A stretch of DNA of 22,301 bases, taken from positions 1 to 22,301 of IMG/VR virus record IMGVR_UViG_3300006847_000028; one strand, given 5' to 3'. The first letter of the stretch is position 1. Every line of letters begins with the position of its first letter. Position numbers and translations under genes: made by a program. Source of the stretch: a virus. Below are positions 13,453 through 21,175 of the stretch, in pieces. The notes under the pieces were generated by a model that was given only the letters and a program-made list of their open reading frames with translations, did not search any database and was not told the DNA's origin.

Positions 13453-14294
13453 GAGGTTCCTGGTTGAGAAAGCTCCTGTTGGTCCTGCTGTTTGCCCTGC
13501 CTGCTGAAGCGGCTGCGCCGGGGTGGATTGTGTCGTGTGCTTACTCGCACAGCCTTTCGGACGATCCCATCGTGTTTCCGAATCAGCCCGGCGCGAGCCA
13601 TCTTCACGACTTCGCCGGCAGCTTGGGCACTCGAGCGAACTCCACCGTCGATCAGATGAGAGCAGCGGGGACCACGTGCGCGATCGGGGGCGACACCTCG
13701 GGGTACTGGGTTCCGGCGCTCTACATCCACGGATCGCAGAGGCTGCGAGTGCTGCCCAAGGCGCAGGGAACGAAGAACGCGCTCTTCTACTACCGCCGCA
13801 AGGGTGCTCCGTCCGGGACGACGGTCAGAGCCTTCCCCGCGGGGCTCAAAATGGTGATCGGCAACGGCCACGCCCAGACGCCAGCCGAGAATCCGCTGCT
13901 TGGGACTCAGATCACGTGGAAGTGCGGGCCGGGGTCCGGAACGGACACGCCGAGGCCTCCCGCGCAGTGCGGATCGGGCACGATGGTCCTGAGCATGACG
14001 TTTCCGAACTGCTGGAACGGTCGGGATCTGGACTCGCCGGACCACATCAGCCACATGCGCTATCCGAGCGGATCGAGGTGCCCGACGTCTCATCCCATCG
14101 TCCTTCCGAGGATCGAGTCATTCTGGCGCTACAACGTGGGGACTCAACCGATTGGGGAGGTGAACCTCGCGAGCGGGCCGGATTTCACCGCGCACGGGGA
14201 TTTCATGGACGCGTGGATTCCGACGGCGTTGCAGTCGCTCCTGAATCGCTGCATCAACGCCAACACGGATTGCGGCACGAATCCTCAGCCATGA
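13449..14294 (+). CDS. Secreted DUF1996-like protein
   Basis: 281 residues start at ATG 13449 (ATGA overlap); the open frame reaches upstream to 13419, but this start gives a proper signal peptide, MRGSWLRKLLLVLLFALPAE followed by AAA. Signatures of the DUF1996 family are visible in order: DDPIVFP (39-44), GASHLHDF (48-55), SGYWVPALY (84-92), FPNCWNGRDLDSPDHISHM (185-203), CPTSHPIVLP (211-220) and HGDFMDAW (249-256). Eight cysteines fit disulfides outside the cytoplasm. The family is known from fungi and bacteria as secreted proteins, sometimes beside carbohydrate-binding modules; its activity is unassigned. Conserved His and Asp suggest a metal or glycan site. Possible roles are host surface degradation or superinfection exclusion. 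Confidence 0.8.
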   Translation: MRGSWLRKLLLVLLFALPAEAAAPGWIVSCAYSHSLSDDPIVFPNQPGASHLHDFAGSLGTRANSTVDQMRAAGTTCAIGGDTSGYWVPALYIHGSQRLRVLPKAQGTKNALFYYRRKGAPSGTTVRAFPAGLKMVIGNGHAQTPAENPLLGTQITWKCGPGSGTDTPRPPAQCGSGTMVLSMTFPNCWNGRDLDSPDHISHMRYPSGSRCPTSHPIVLPRIESFWRYNVGTQPIGEVNLASGPDFTAHGDFMDAWIPTALQSLLNRCINANTDCGTNPQP

Positions 14295-14482
14295 CTGCGA
14301 GTCTCAGTTTCCCGGTAAGGCCAGACATCGAGCGCAAGCAGCACCTTCTTGCTCTCCACGCGACGATGGTCGAGTACCTTCAAGCGAAGTCACGGGACGG
14401 AGACTGGCATGGCGTTTCTGATGCGGCTTGCGACCTCCGGGAGATCGAGGCGGAACTCAGAGGGCTAAGGGCAGGGGACTGA
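14291..14482 (+). CDS. Small helical protein before the portal
   Basis: 63 residues start at ATG 14291 (ATGA). A much longer frame opens upstream at 13523 but only shadows the secreted-protein gene. The protein is a helical pair (QHLLALHATMVEYLQAKSRD; SDAACDLREIEAELRGLRAG) with a conserved-looking DWHGVSDAA turn. I recall similar small proteins next to portal genes in P22-type phages. It overlaps the portal start by one base (TGATG). Confidence 0.65.
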   Translation: MTASLSFPVRPDIERKQHLLALHATMVEYLQAKSRDGDWHGVSDAACDLREIEAELRGLRAGD

Positions 14483-16728
14483 TGGCGAAGCGCGAAAAGG
14501 ACATCGCCGAACTAGCACTCAAGCGCTACAAGTACGTCTCGGACGCCTGGTCGAATCAAGGCCGCCGGGAACGGGATGACCTGCGCTTTCAGGACCCTGA
14601 GCAACAGTGGGACGACGCATCGAGGGCTGAGCGGAGAGGTGGAGTCGCGTCTGGGACGATCAGCAACGCGCGTCCCATGCTGTCGATCAGCAAGCTCAAC
14701 CAGCCGTTTCAGCTGATCCGCAACCAGCAGAGGCAAGCGAGACTCGGAATCAACCTCCATCCGAAGAGCCCGGATGCGAGCCCGGAAACCGCGGAAATGA
14801 TTCAGGGGTTGTATCGCTCGATCGAGCAGGAGAGCCGGGCGGATCAGGCGCGGGGATGGGCGTTCGCTCGTGCTGCTTGGGCTGGAAGGGGCTGGTACCG
14901 CATCAACACCGACTACGACGACGAGGGCGGCCACCCGTTCGACCAAGTCATCAGGATCGAGCGGATTCTCTATCAGGATTCGGTCTACATCGACCCCTCC
15001 GCCAAGCAGACGGACTACTCGGATGCCGGTTACGCCTTCGTGGCGTCGTGGCTGCCCATCGAGCGGTTCAAGGCGCTCTACCCTGATGCCGAAGTGCCCG
15101 AGGACGAGGGGGATTTCGAGGCGATCAACGCGATAGCCCCGGATTGGATCAAGCAGGACGGCGATACATGGGCCGTGCGCGTCGCGGAGTACTGGTACAA
15201 GGAGTACGAGAAGCAGACCTTCGTTGAGATGCCGGAAGCCTACGTGCAGGCCGGGGGCGAAGCGGTTGAGATCGAGGAGGAGCTCCCGGAGGACCTTCCG
15301 CCGGAATTCAAGCCCACTAAGGACGCGCGACGCAGAAAACACCTTGTTCCGAAGGTCTGGCAGTGCCTTCTAGCGCCCGGTGGTGATCCGTTGCAGCACC
15401 TTGAGGGGCCGTCCGAGTGGATGGGGCAGTACATCCCGCTCGTTCCGGTGTTCGGTGAGGAACTTCAGCCGTTCGACTCCCAGCGCCGCTACGTGGGGAT
15501 GGTGTATGCGAACAAGGACGCTCAGAGGGCCTACAACTACGCCGCGAGCACGCTGGTTGAGCGGATGGCGATGGAGCCCAAGGCTCCCTACATGCTCGAC
15601 GCGAAGCAGGTTGAAGGTTACGAGAAGTGGTGGGACCAGGCGAACCGCCGGAACTTCCCGTACATCCTCTACAACCGCTTCATCAACGGGCAGGACTACG
15701 GCCAGCCGCAGCGCAGCGAAATCGACATGTCCGGCTCTTCGCTCGCCATCCTCGGCCTCCAGCAGTTCAACGAATTCCTCCAGTCCGGGACGTTTGCTTA
15801 CGATCCGAGTCTAGGGAGACAGCAGCCCCAGCGGAGCGGAAAGGCCATCCAGGCCGAGCAACAGCAATTCGAGATCAGTTCTTCGGGCTACCTCTACAAC
15901 CTCGCTGACGTGAGCATGAACCTCGAGGCGCGGATCGTCCTGGACCTGATGCCCAAGGTTTACGACCGCGCGGAGCGTGTGGTGTCGATCCTTGACGAAG
16001 AGGATCAGTCCCAGATGGTCATGCTCAACGCTCCCTTCGTTGAGGGCGAGGACGGAATGCCGGTCCCGATGAACGGCGGCGCCCCGCAGCAGGACGCGAA
16101 GCTCTTCGATCTGAGCAAGGGCGTCTACTCGGTCTCGATCACCGTTGGGAAGTCCTTCCAGACGCTCAGGCAGGAGGGCTCGGAGGTTATCGGGGAAATC
16201 ATCACCGCGCGGCCGGAACTGCTTCCGATCATCGGACCGCTGTACTTCGGGATGCAGGACTTCCCGGGGGCCAAGGAGATCAAGGATCTCCTCGTGAAGA
16301 TGCGCGCGGCTCAGTATCCGATGCTGGCTGACGAAAACAAGATGAGCCCGGAGCAGATGCAGGCCCAGATGATGCAGCTTCAGCAGCAGAATCAGGAACT
16401 GCAGATGCAGCTCCAGCAAGCGGGCCAGATGATCCAGACGAAGCAGATCGAGTCGCAGGGGCAGCTCCAGAAGGCCCAGTTGGATGGCGAGACGAAGATC
16501 GCCACGGCGAAGATCGACCAGGAGACGAAGCTGTTGATCGCGGAGCTCGAGGCCAGGCAGGCGAAACTGGAGGCGATCGTCGCGAGCGCTCAGAAGCGGG
16601 AGGAGATCCAGCTTCAGACGGAAGGCAAGATCGCTGAGAAGGCGGCGGATGTCGTGTTGCAGCCTCCGGACCTGACCTATCGGAAGTCTCAGGATCAGCC
16701 GTTGCCGAAGGGTGATAAGAGGTTCTGA
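14482..16728 (+). CDS. P22-like portal protein
   Basis: The portal is the dodecameric ring at one capsid vertex through which DNA enters and leaves. The 748 residues begin at ATG 14482 (overlap TGATG); the frame also reads upstream, but that is the preceding gene's region. Signatures of the P22-type family include ISKLNQPFQLIRNQQRQARL, FARAAWAGRGWYRINTDYDD, YQDSVYIDPSAKQTDYSDAG and YPDAEVPEDEGDFEAI. Later come ASTLVERMAMEPKAPYM and the Gln-rich helix (LQQQNQELQMQLQQAGQMIQ) that ends in a coiled coil with KIDQETKLLIAELEARQAKL. Length matches P22 gp1 (725 residues). The C-terminal coiled coil could form the portal barrel. Confidence 0.95.
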   Translation: MAKREKDIAELALKRYKYVSDAWSNQGRRERDDLRFQDPEQQWDDASRAERRGGVASGTISNARPMLSISKLNQPFQLIRNQQRQARLGINLHPKSPDASPETAEMIQGLYRSIEQESRADQARGWAFARAAWAGRGWYRINTDYDDEGGHPFDQVIRIERILYQDSVYIDPSAKQTDYSDAGYAFVASWLPIERFKALYPDAEVPEDEGDFEAINAIAPDWIKQDGDTWAVRVAEYWYKEYEKQTFVEMPEAYVQAGGEAVEIEEELPEDLPPEFKPTKDARRRKHLVPKVWQCLLAPGGDPLQHLEGPSEWMGQYIPLVPVFGEELQPFDSQRRYVGMVYANKDAQRAYNYAASTLVERMAMEPKAPYMLDAKQVEGYEKWWDQANRRNFPYILYNRFINGQDYGQPQRSEIDMSGSSLAILGLQQFNEFLQSGTFAYDPSLGRQQPQRSGKAIQAEQQQFEISSSGYLYNLADVSMNLEARIVLDLMPKVYDRAERVVSILDEEDQSQMVMLNAPFVEGEDGMPVPMNGGAPQQDAKLFDLSKGVYSVSITVGKSFQTLRQEGSEVIGEIITARPELLPIIGPLYFGMQDFPGAKEIKDLLVKMRAAQYPMLADENKMSPEQMQAQMMQLQQQNQELQMQLQQAGQMIQTKQIESQGQLQKAQLDGETKIATAKIDQETKLLIAELEARQAKLEAIVASAQKREEIQLQTEGKIAEKAADVVLQPPDLTYRKSQDQPLPKGDKRF

Positions 16729-16952
16729 TGAGCCAAGTGTTCGGAACCCTCAAGAGCGAGCGGCGCCGCCGGGCCGTAAAGGAGCAGGAGGACATCAACC
16801 TCACGGCGCTGAATAACGAGTTCATCACTCGTGAGCGCGTTGGAAAGCTGGAACTGCGCGCCATGGGCCTGGAGCAGTCCCGGGACAAGGTGCTGCTCCT
16901 GCTGTCGCGTGGTTTCTTCGGTCGTCTCAAGTGGATGCTTCTAGGCCGTTGA
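16728..16952 (+). CDS. Small basic helical protein after the portal
   Basis: 74 residues start at ATG 16728, sharing one base with the portal stop. It is charged and helical (SERRRRAVKEQEDINLTALN; RVGKLELRAMGLEQSRDKVL) with a hydrophobic, basic C-terminus (LLLLSRGFFGRLKWMLLGR), which might form an amphipathic membrane- or DNA-binding helix. No family is recognised. The last codons overlap the promoter-like sequence at 16949-16976. Confidence 0.6.
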   Translation: MSQVFGTLKSERRRRAVKEQEDINLTALNNEFITRERVGKLELRAMGLEQSRDKVLLLLSRGFFGRLKWMLLGR

Positions 16953-16976
16953 CTTTTCAAGGCGTAAGCGGATAAT
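16949..16976 (+). promoter_or_regulatory. Candidate sigma70 promoter before the scaffold and coat genes
   Basis: TTGACT (16949-16954) and GATAAT (16971-16976) each match consensus at five of six bases, with a 16-nt spacer. Transcription would begin around 16983, only about 5 nt before the scaffold ATG. A transcript from here would give the scaffold an almost absent leader, without the GGGGGA ribosome site, while still carrying the coat gene and its own ribosome site. That could raise coat over scaffold, or the match may be chance; confidence is lower than for the promoter at 2198-2226. Confidence 0.45.
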
Positions 16977-16987
16977 CGGGGGACAAG

Positions 16988-18139
16988 ATGGCCGAAGGGC
17001 CTGCCACAATCGAATCAGACGGCTACACGATCACTTCCACGCACGAAACTGCGGAGGAGATGGTCAAGACGTTCGAGGAGCGGGCGAAGGAGCCGGATCG
17101 CTCTCCGCGCGTCATCAAGCCCATCCCGGACAAGCCGAAGGCGGAAGCTAAGGCGGAAAAGGAGCCCGATGTCTCGCAAGCTGCGTCGGTCCTCGGCAAG
17201 AAAGGCGGCGCGGCGGCCGCGGAGGCTCGTCATCAACGTTCCCGTGACGAATCCACCGCCGGGGATGTTCGTACCGACTCCGGAGCGGATGCTGGATCGG
17301 CGGGTGACGCTGGAGCGGCTGACGAAGGAGAGGACGCTGTTGCAGGCGCAACTCCAGAGGGCGAAAAGCCTCTAGGCAAGCCCCGCGACGACCCGCGCGC
17401 GCGGATGCTCCAAGCGACGCGCCAAGCTGCCGAGCTCAAGCGCCAGCTAGCGGAGCGCGACGCGGAACTCAACCGGCTGCGGTACGAACGTCAGGCCCGC
17501 ACGGAGCCACAACAGCAGGAGCAGGATCAGAAGGCCCAGCGGATCAAGGAAAAGCTTCCCTTCAAGCCCGAGGACTTTCCCGAGTACGAGGATTACCTCG
17601 ACGCGCGTGATGAATGGCGCGAGCAGCAATGGGAAGCCAAGAAGCAGGCTGAGCAGGAGGTCAACTCCTACGCGTCCATGCTCGACCGCACCGTGGTGAC
17701 ATTCCGGGACCGGATCGAAAAGCATTTCGGCGCGGAGTACGAGAGCAAGGTGTCCGAGGAGGTTCGGAGCCTTCGCCCGTCATTCACGCTGGTCAACGGC
17801 GAGCTACTCTCTCCAGAGAACGTGATCGCCGACGAAATCGTCTCATCCGAGCAGGCTCCGTTACTGCTCGCGCACTTTTCAGAGCATCCTGAAGACCTTC
17901 AGCGGCTCGCTACGCTGCCCTCCCCCCAAGCCGTCGGGAGAGAAATGGCGAAAATCGAAGCTCGTCTCGAGGCTGCCCCAACTGTCAAACCAGCCTCCCG
18001 GCCAGCGATCAGTCAGGCGAAGCCGCCGGTTCGGACAGTGACCGGATCGCCTCAATCCGCCGACGACGAAATCAGCGAAGACATGAGCTATGACGAGCAC
18101 GTCAGGGTCATGAACGCCAAGGAGCGTCGAAAGCGGTAA
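16988..18139 (+). CDS. Capsid scaffolding protein
   Basis: 383 residues start at ATG 16988 behind GGGGGA. Position between portal and coat, high charge and helical content identify the scaffold, which assembles the shell and then leaves. The order is a charged N-terminus (EEMVKTFEERAKEPDRSPRV), ASVLGKKGGAAAAEAR, an acidic Ala/Gly/Asp region at about 80-125, then GKPRDDPRARMLQATRQAAE and a coiled coil, PFKPEDFPEYEDYLDARDEW, and a basic C-terminus ending in NAKERRKR. The basic end could contact the coat, as in P22 gp8 (303 residues). The acidic region has unusually low GC3 and overlaps a nested ORF (17169-17375). Confidence 0.85.
   Translation: MAEGPATIESDGYTITSTHETAEEMVKTFEERAKEPDRSPRVIKPIPDKPKAEAKAEKEPDVSQAASVLGKKGGAAAAEARHQRSRDESTAGDVRTDSGADAGSAGDAGAADEGEDAVAGATPEGEKPLGKPRDDPRARMLQATRQAAELKRQLAERDAELNRLRYERQARTEPQQQEQDQKAQRIKEKLPFKPEDFPEYEDYLDARDEWREQQWEAKKQAEQEVNSYASMLDRTVVTFRDRIEKHFGAEYESKVSEEVRSLRPSFTLVNGELLSPENVIADEIVSSEQAPLLLAHFSEHPEDLQRLATLPSPQAVGREMAKIEARLEAAPTVKPASRPAISQAKPPVRTVTGSPQSADDEISEDMSYDEHVRVMNAKERRKR
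17169..17375 (+). CDS. Candidate overprinted ORF nested in the scaffold gene
   Basis: 68 codons lie in the +1 frame relative to the scaffold. ATG 17169 follows AAGGAG (17159-17164) by 4 nt. The N-terminus is basic (SRKLRRSSARKAARRPRRL), then INVPVTNPPPGMFVPTPERM, and a helical TLERLTKERTLLQAQLQRAK end. From 17226 to 17372, 41 of 49 codons end in G or C in this frame, against 21 of 50 in the scaffold frame over the same stretch and 41 of 50 in the scaffold frame just after it. This switch is the pattern expected if the nested frame is the constrained one. It could be a real protein, or a relic of two compensating frameshifts in the scaffold. Confidence 0.45.
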   Translation: MSRKLRRSSARKAARRPRRLVINVPVTNPPPGMFVPTPERMLDRRVTLERLTKERTLLQAQLQRAKSL

Positions 18140-18155
18140 ACGGGCGCAAGCCCGT
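18140..18155 (+). other. GNRA-loop hairpin directly before the coat ribosome site
   Basis: ACGGGC (18140-18145) and GCCCGT (18150-18155) form a perfect 6-bp stem with the loop GCAA, a stable GNRA tetraloop. It starts one base after the scaffold stop, and the coat Shine-Dalgarno AGGGG (18156-18160) follows at once. No T-run follows, so it is not a terminator. It may stabilise the coat message, or keep ribosomes from the scaffold from coupling to the coat start. Role is inferred. Confidence 0.5.
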
Positions 18156-18166
18156 AGGGGCAGTAA

Positions 18167-19393
18167 ATGGCGAATACGCTGTTGACCCCCTCCTGGACCT
18201 TGAAAGAGGTCGGGAGGAACTATGAGAACTCGCTGAAGTTCATCGCCAACGTGGAAAGGAAGTACTCTTCGGAGTACGTCCAGGCAGGAGCGAAGGTCGG
18301 CAACACGATCAACTATCGTCTCCCGCAGCGTTGGCAAGTGAGCGACGGCCAGGCTCTCGACGTTCAGAACATCCTCGATCAGACGGTTCCGATCAGCTTG
18401 ACGAACCAAAAGCACGTGGACATGGCGTGGTCCGCGTGGCAGGAGACGACCGAAGTCGAGGACGTGCAGGAGCGCTACATCAAGACGGCGTCCGACGCTC
18501 TGGCCTCCGTCGTGGATGGTCTCGCGTTCAACAACGTCTTCCGTGACGTCTGGAACGAGATCGGAACCCTCGGCACAACTCCGTCCACCACCCTCTTGTA
18601 CCTCCAGGGCAACCGGAAGCTGACTGACATGTCATCCCCGCGTCCTGGGCGCGTCGCGGTCCTCGATCCCGAGGCCGCGGCCGTCATCGCCAACAGCACG
18701 ACCACCCTGTTCAACCCGCAGGCCATCATCTCGGAGAACTACCGCGACGGCATGTTGGGTCGGGGACAACTCGGAATCGGCGAATGGTACGAGGATCAGA
18801 ACCGTCCGGGCTTCCTGTCCGGCGAGGCAACGACGGCGAGCACCCCGCTCGTCAACGGCGCTTCGCAGACGGGCTCGAGCCTGATCACCGATGGTTGGGG
18901 CACCGCAAACCTCAAGCGCGGCGACATCTTCACGGCGGGCGGGGTTTTCTCCGTCAACCGGCTGAGCTACATCTCGACTGCGCGTCTACAGCAGTTTGTC
19001 CTGACCGCGGACGTTTCCGCCGCGGCCGGCGCTGCGACGCTCAGCATTTCGCCGCCGATCATCACGAGCGGACCTCTTCAGACGGTGACCGCCTCCCCGG
19101 CGGACAACGCGGTTGTCACTTACTGGTCGATGGCTCCCGGCGGCACGTTCGCCGCGACCGCTTCCCCGACGGGCATGATCTTCCATCCGGAGGCTTTCGC
19201 CTTCGTGACGGCGGATCTTGCGATGCCGGGTGGCGGCGCGAAGGCGTCTCGCATCCAGAGCAAGGCTCGCGGGGTTGCACTCCGCATGGCCGAGCAGTGG
19301 GATGTGCAGAGCGACCAGAACATCACCCGCATCGACACGATCGTCGGTGCTGCCACTCTCCGTGCTGAGTGGGCCTGCCGAGTGCAGGGTTAG
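18167..19393 (+). CDS. Major capsid protein, P22 gp5-like coat protein
   Basis: 408 residues start at ATG 18167, six nt after AGGGG. The opening LTPSWTLKEVGRNYENSLKF and NVERKYSSEYVQAGAKVGNT, INYRLPQRWQVSDGQALDVQ and QTVPISLTNQKHVDMAWSAW are strongly characteristic of the P22 coat family, an HK97-fold shell protein. The middle holds the strand-rich insertion region (GSSLITDGWGTANLKRGDIF; PGGTFAATASPTGMIFHPEA), and the end (ALRMAEQWDVQSDQNITRID) is the conserved P-domain/A-domain strand. Length is close to the 430 residues of P22 gp5. Its place after the scaffold and before a decoration-like gene is canonical. Confidence 0.95.
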   Translation: MANTLLTPSWTLKEVGRNYENSLKFIANVERKYSSEYVQAGAKVGNTINYRLPQRWQVSDGQALDVQNILDQTVPISLTNQKHVDMAWSAWQETTEVEDVQERYIKTASDALASVVDGLAFNNVFRDVWNEIGTLGTTPSTTLLYLQGNRKLTDMSSPRPGRVAVLDPEAAAVIANSTTTLFNPQAIISENYRDGMLGRGQLGIGEWYEDQNRPGFLSGEATTASTPLVNGASQTGSSLITDGWGTANLKRGDIFTAGGVFSVNRLSYISTARLQQFVLTADVSAAAGAATLSISPPIITSGPLQTVTASPADNAVVTYWSMAPGGTFAATASPTGMIFHPEAFAFVTADLAMPGGGAKASRIQSKARGVALRMAEQWDVQSDQNITRIDTIVGAATLRAEWACRVQG

Positions 19394-19402
19394 GAGGCTC
19401 CC

Positions 19403-20038
19403 TTGGCGCTTACTAGAACCACTTTGGCTTCGGCCTTCGCAATCGGTGATGCCCAGATCGTTGTGGCTTCGGCCACGGGCTTCGCCGCCGGTCGCATCGT
19501 CCGTATCGACGACGAGTTCTTCGTCGTGCAGTCCAACTATTCCTCGGGTGTCACCATCCCGGTTCGTGCGGGGCAGTTGGCTACGCAGAGCACGGCTCAC
19601 GTCGCCTCGGCAGGTGTGGTCGTCGGTACGGCTGCGGACGACTGGGACAGCCCCGGCTCCAACGTGCGCTCGAACAGCCCGCTTTCGGGCCGAGCGCGGC
19701 GCACGGTGTCCATCACCACGACTCCCTCCACCTTGACGCTACCCACGGCGGGATCGGATACCACCGTGATCCTCAACGGTACCGGCGCCATCGCGTTGAC
19801 GGTTCCGGTTCCGACGACGGACATGGACGGCGACACCATCATGTTTACGAACAACGGTGCGGTCGCCCATACGCTTACGTTCACGGGCGGCCTCGGCGGT
19901 GTCGGTGCCACGGCGGATGTGGTCACTTTCAAGGCCGATCAGAAGCAAGCCGTCCTCGTCGTGGCCTGTAACGCAACTTGGAACCTCGTCGGCGTGGTCG
20001 GTGGCGCGGCGACGGTTGCGGGCGCGGGTCTGGCGTAA
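19403..20038 (+). CDS. Probable capsid decoration/structural protein
   Basis: 211 residues start at TTG 19403, five nt after AGGAGG (19392-19397). The protein is Ala/Thr/Val/Gly-rich and probably all beta. It opens LTRTTLASAFAIGDAQIVVA, with RIVRIDDEFFVVQSNYSSGV as a first domain (about 1-75) and TPSTLTLPTAGSDTTVILNG plus DGDTIMFTNNGAVAHTLTFT as a second. Such two-domain beta proteins often follow P22-type coat genes in environmental phages and are thought to be decoration or minor head proteins. The gene is followed by an intrinsic terminator, so it and the coat share a high-level transcript. Confidence 0.65.
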   Translation: MALTRTTLASAFAIGDAQIVVASATGFAAGRIVRIDDEFFVVQSNYSSGVTIPVRAGQLATQSTAHVASAGVVVGTAADDWDSPGSNVRSNSPLSGRARRTVSITTTPSTLTLPTAGSDTTVILNGTGAIALTVPVPTTDMDGDTIMFTNNGAVAHTLTFTGGLGGVGATADVVTFKADQKQAVLVVACNATWNLVGVVGGAATVAGAGLA

Positions 20039-20045
20039 GTTCCTG

Positions 20046-20076
20046 GGGCGGGGGCTTCGGCTCCCGCCCTCTTTTC
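20046..20076 (+). terminator. Rho-independent terminator after coat and decoration genes
   Basis: GGGCGGGGGC (20046-20055) pairs with GCTCCCGCCC (20060-20069), a 10-bp stem with one G-T wobble. It closes a TTCG tetraloop over a C-G pair, and TCTTTTC (20070-20076) is the T-run. It begins 8 nt after the decoration gene stop. This is a textbook intrinsic terminator and divides the abundant coat/decoration transcript from the low-copy tail genes, which would be reached only by read-through or an unrecognised promoter. Confidence 0.9.
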
Positions 20077-20087
20077 ACCGAGGCCAG

Positions 20088-21167
20088 ATGGTGATCACGG
20101 AGATTGACGAGTTCTATCAGGGCGGCGGGCTGCTGGACCTGACTCGTCCGATTCGTTTCAAAGCCCCGGTGAACATCTGCGATCGCGTTGAGTTCAACCC
20201 GAGCGTCTCGGGGGACAACGCCCAGCATTTCTTTGAGCTAGGCGGACAGTTGCCCGCGTCTCCCGATGCGGCCGTTGACGGCGTACTGATCTTGGTTACA
20301 TCAAGCGGCGCGGCTTTTTTTCCGCAGCGTGCTCTTCAGGTCGGGCTGGCTCCGGGATATACGGGCGCTGCAAGCACGATTGCGGTGTACGTGAACAACA
20401 ATGCGGCCGGGGTTCATGCTGGCGGTGTCGGCGGCGGGAACATCGGGCTCGCCTGTGAGAGTTTCGGAGTTACGGTCGGCCATAACACGGGACTATTCGC
20501 AGAGGCCGGAAGCGGAAGCACGAATTTCGGCTTGGCCGGCAGAGCGACGACCGCGAAAGCCTCAGCGACGAACATCGGCGTCTTGGGTCGGGCAAGAAAT
20601 ACTGGCGGTTCATCCAAGGAGGTCGGCGGACACTTCGATTTAGGGACAGCCGAGGTTGTCTATGAATCCGCTGGGGTAGTTTGCGACAACGGCTCTACGG
20701 CGAGCCCGGTTGTATTAGCCCGCGATAACGCTGTTCGTGTTTGGGGCATCGAGGACGGCGGCAGCATCCAGGGCAAGATGGGCACAAAGACGCTCACAGA
20801 GACGGTCGCCACGGCGTTCGTGCGCATCAGCGTTCCGCAAGGAACGTGCGTTGGGGGACATGTCATCTACACGGTTGAAGCGAACGACGGGACCGATTTC
20901 CAAATCCGGTCCGGCATCCTGCCATTCGCTGCTGTGAACAAGGCTGGCGCGGAGACGGGAGCGGTGGCCACAGTCAGCACGGCTACAGAGACGGTCGCGG
21001 TGAGCGTGGGGACGTTGACGAACAACGGCTTCACGATCCCCTCGAACGCTGCTGACACCGTGGACATCTCGGCCAACTTCACGAGCTCGCTGGCCCAGAC
21101 CACGCTCAGAATCAACTATCGTGTCGAGATGTACGGGAACGCGGTCGTCACAGTGACGCCGCTTTAG
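20088..21167 (+). CDS. Fibre-like structural protein
   Basis: 359 residues start at ATG 20088, 12 nt after the terminator T-run, with only AGG-type upstream pairing; GTG 20091 is next. The open frame continues upstream to 19857, but that part shadows the preceding gene. N-terminal TRPIRFKAPVNICDRVEFNP and a Gly-rich repeat region (NIGLACESFG, NFGLAGRATT, NIGVLGRARN) resemble virion beta-repeat proteins. The C-terminal beta domain (FVRISVPQGTCVGGHVIYTV...TLRINYRVEMYGN) looks like fibre tips. It is a likely head or tail fibre. Expression probably depends on terminator read-through. Confidence 0.65.
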   Translation: MVITEIDEFYQGGGLLDLTRPIRFKAPVNICDRVEFNPSVSGDNAQHFFELGGQLPASPDAAVDGVLILVTSSGAAFFPQRALQVGLAPGYTGAASTIAVYVNNNAAGVHAGGVGGGNIGLACESFGVTVGHNTGLFAEAGSGSTNFGLAGRATTAKASATNIGVLGRARNTGGSSKEVGGHFDLGTAEVVYESAGVVCDNGSTASPVVLARDNAVRVWGIEDGGSIQGKMGTKTLTETVATAFVRISVPQGTCVGGHVIYTVEANDGTDFQIRSGILPFAAVNKAGAETGAVATVSTATETVAVSVGTLTNNGFTIPSNAADTVDISANFTSSLAQTTLRINYRVEMYGNAVVTVTPL

Positions 21168-21175
21168 GAGGCCGA

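Noticed and set aside
13523-14290. Long + frame upstream of the small pre-portal gene
   Set aside because: It shadows the DUF1996-like gene and gives a His/Arg/Ser-rich product; only the part from ATG 14291 is credible.
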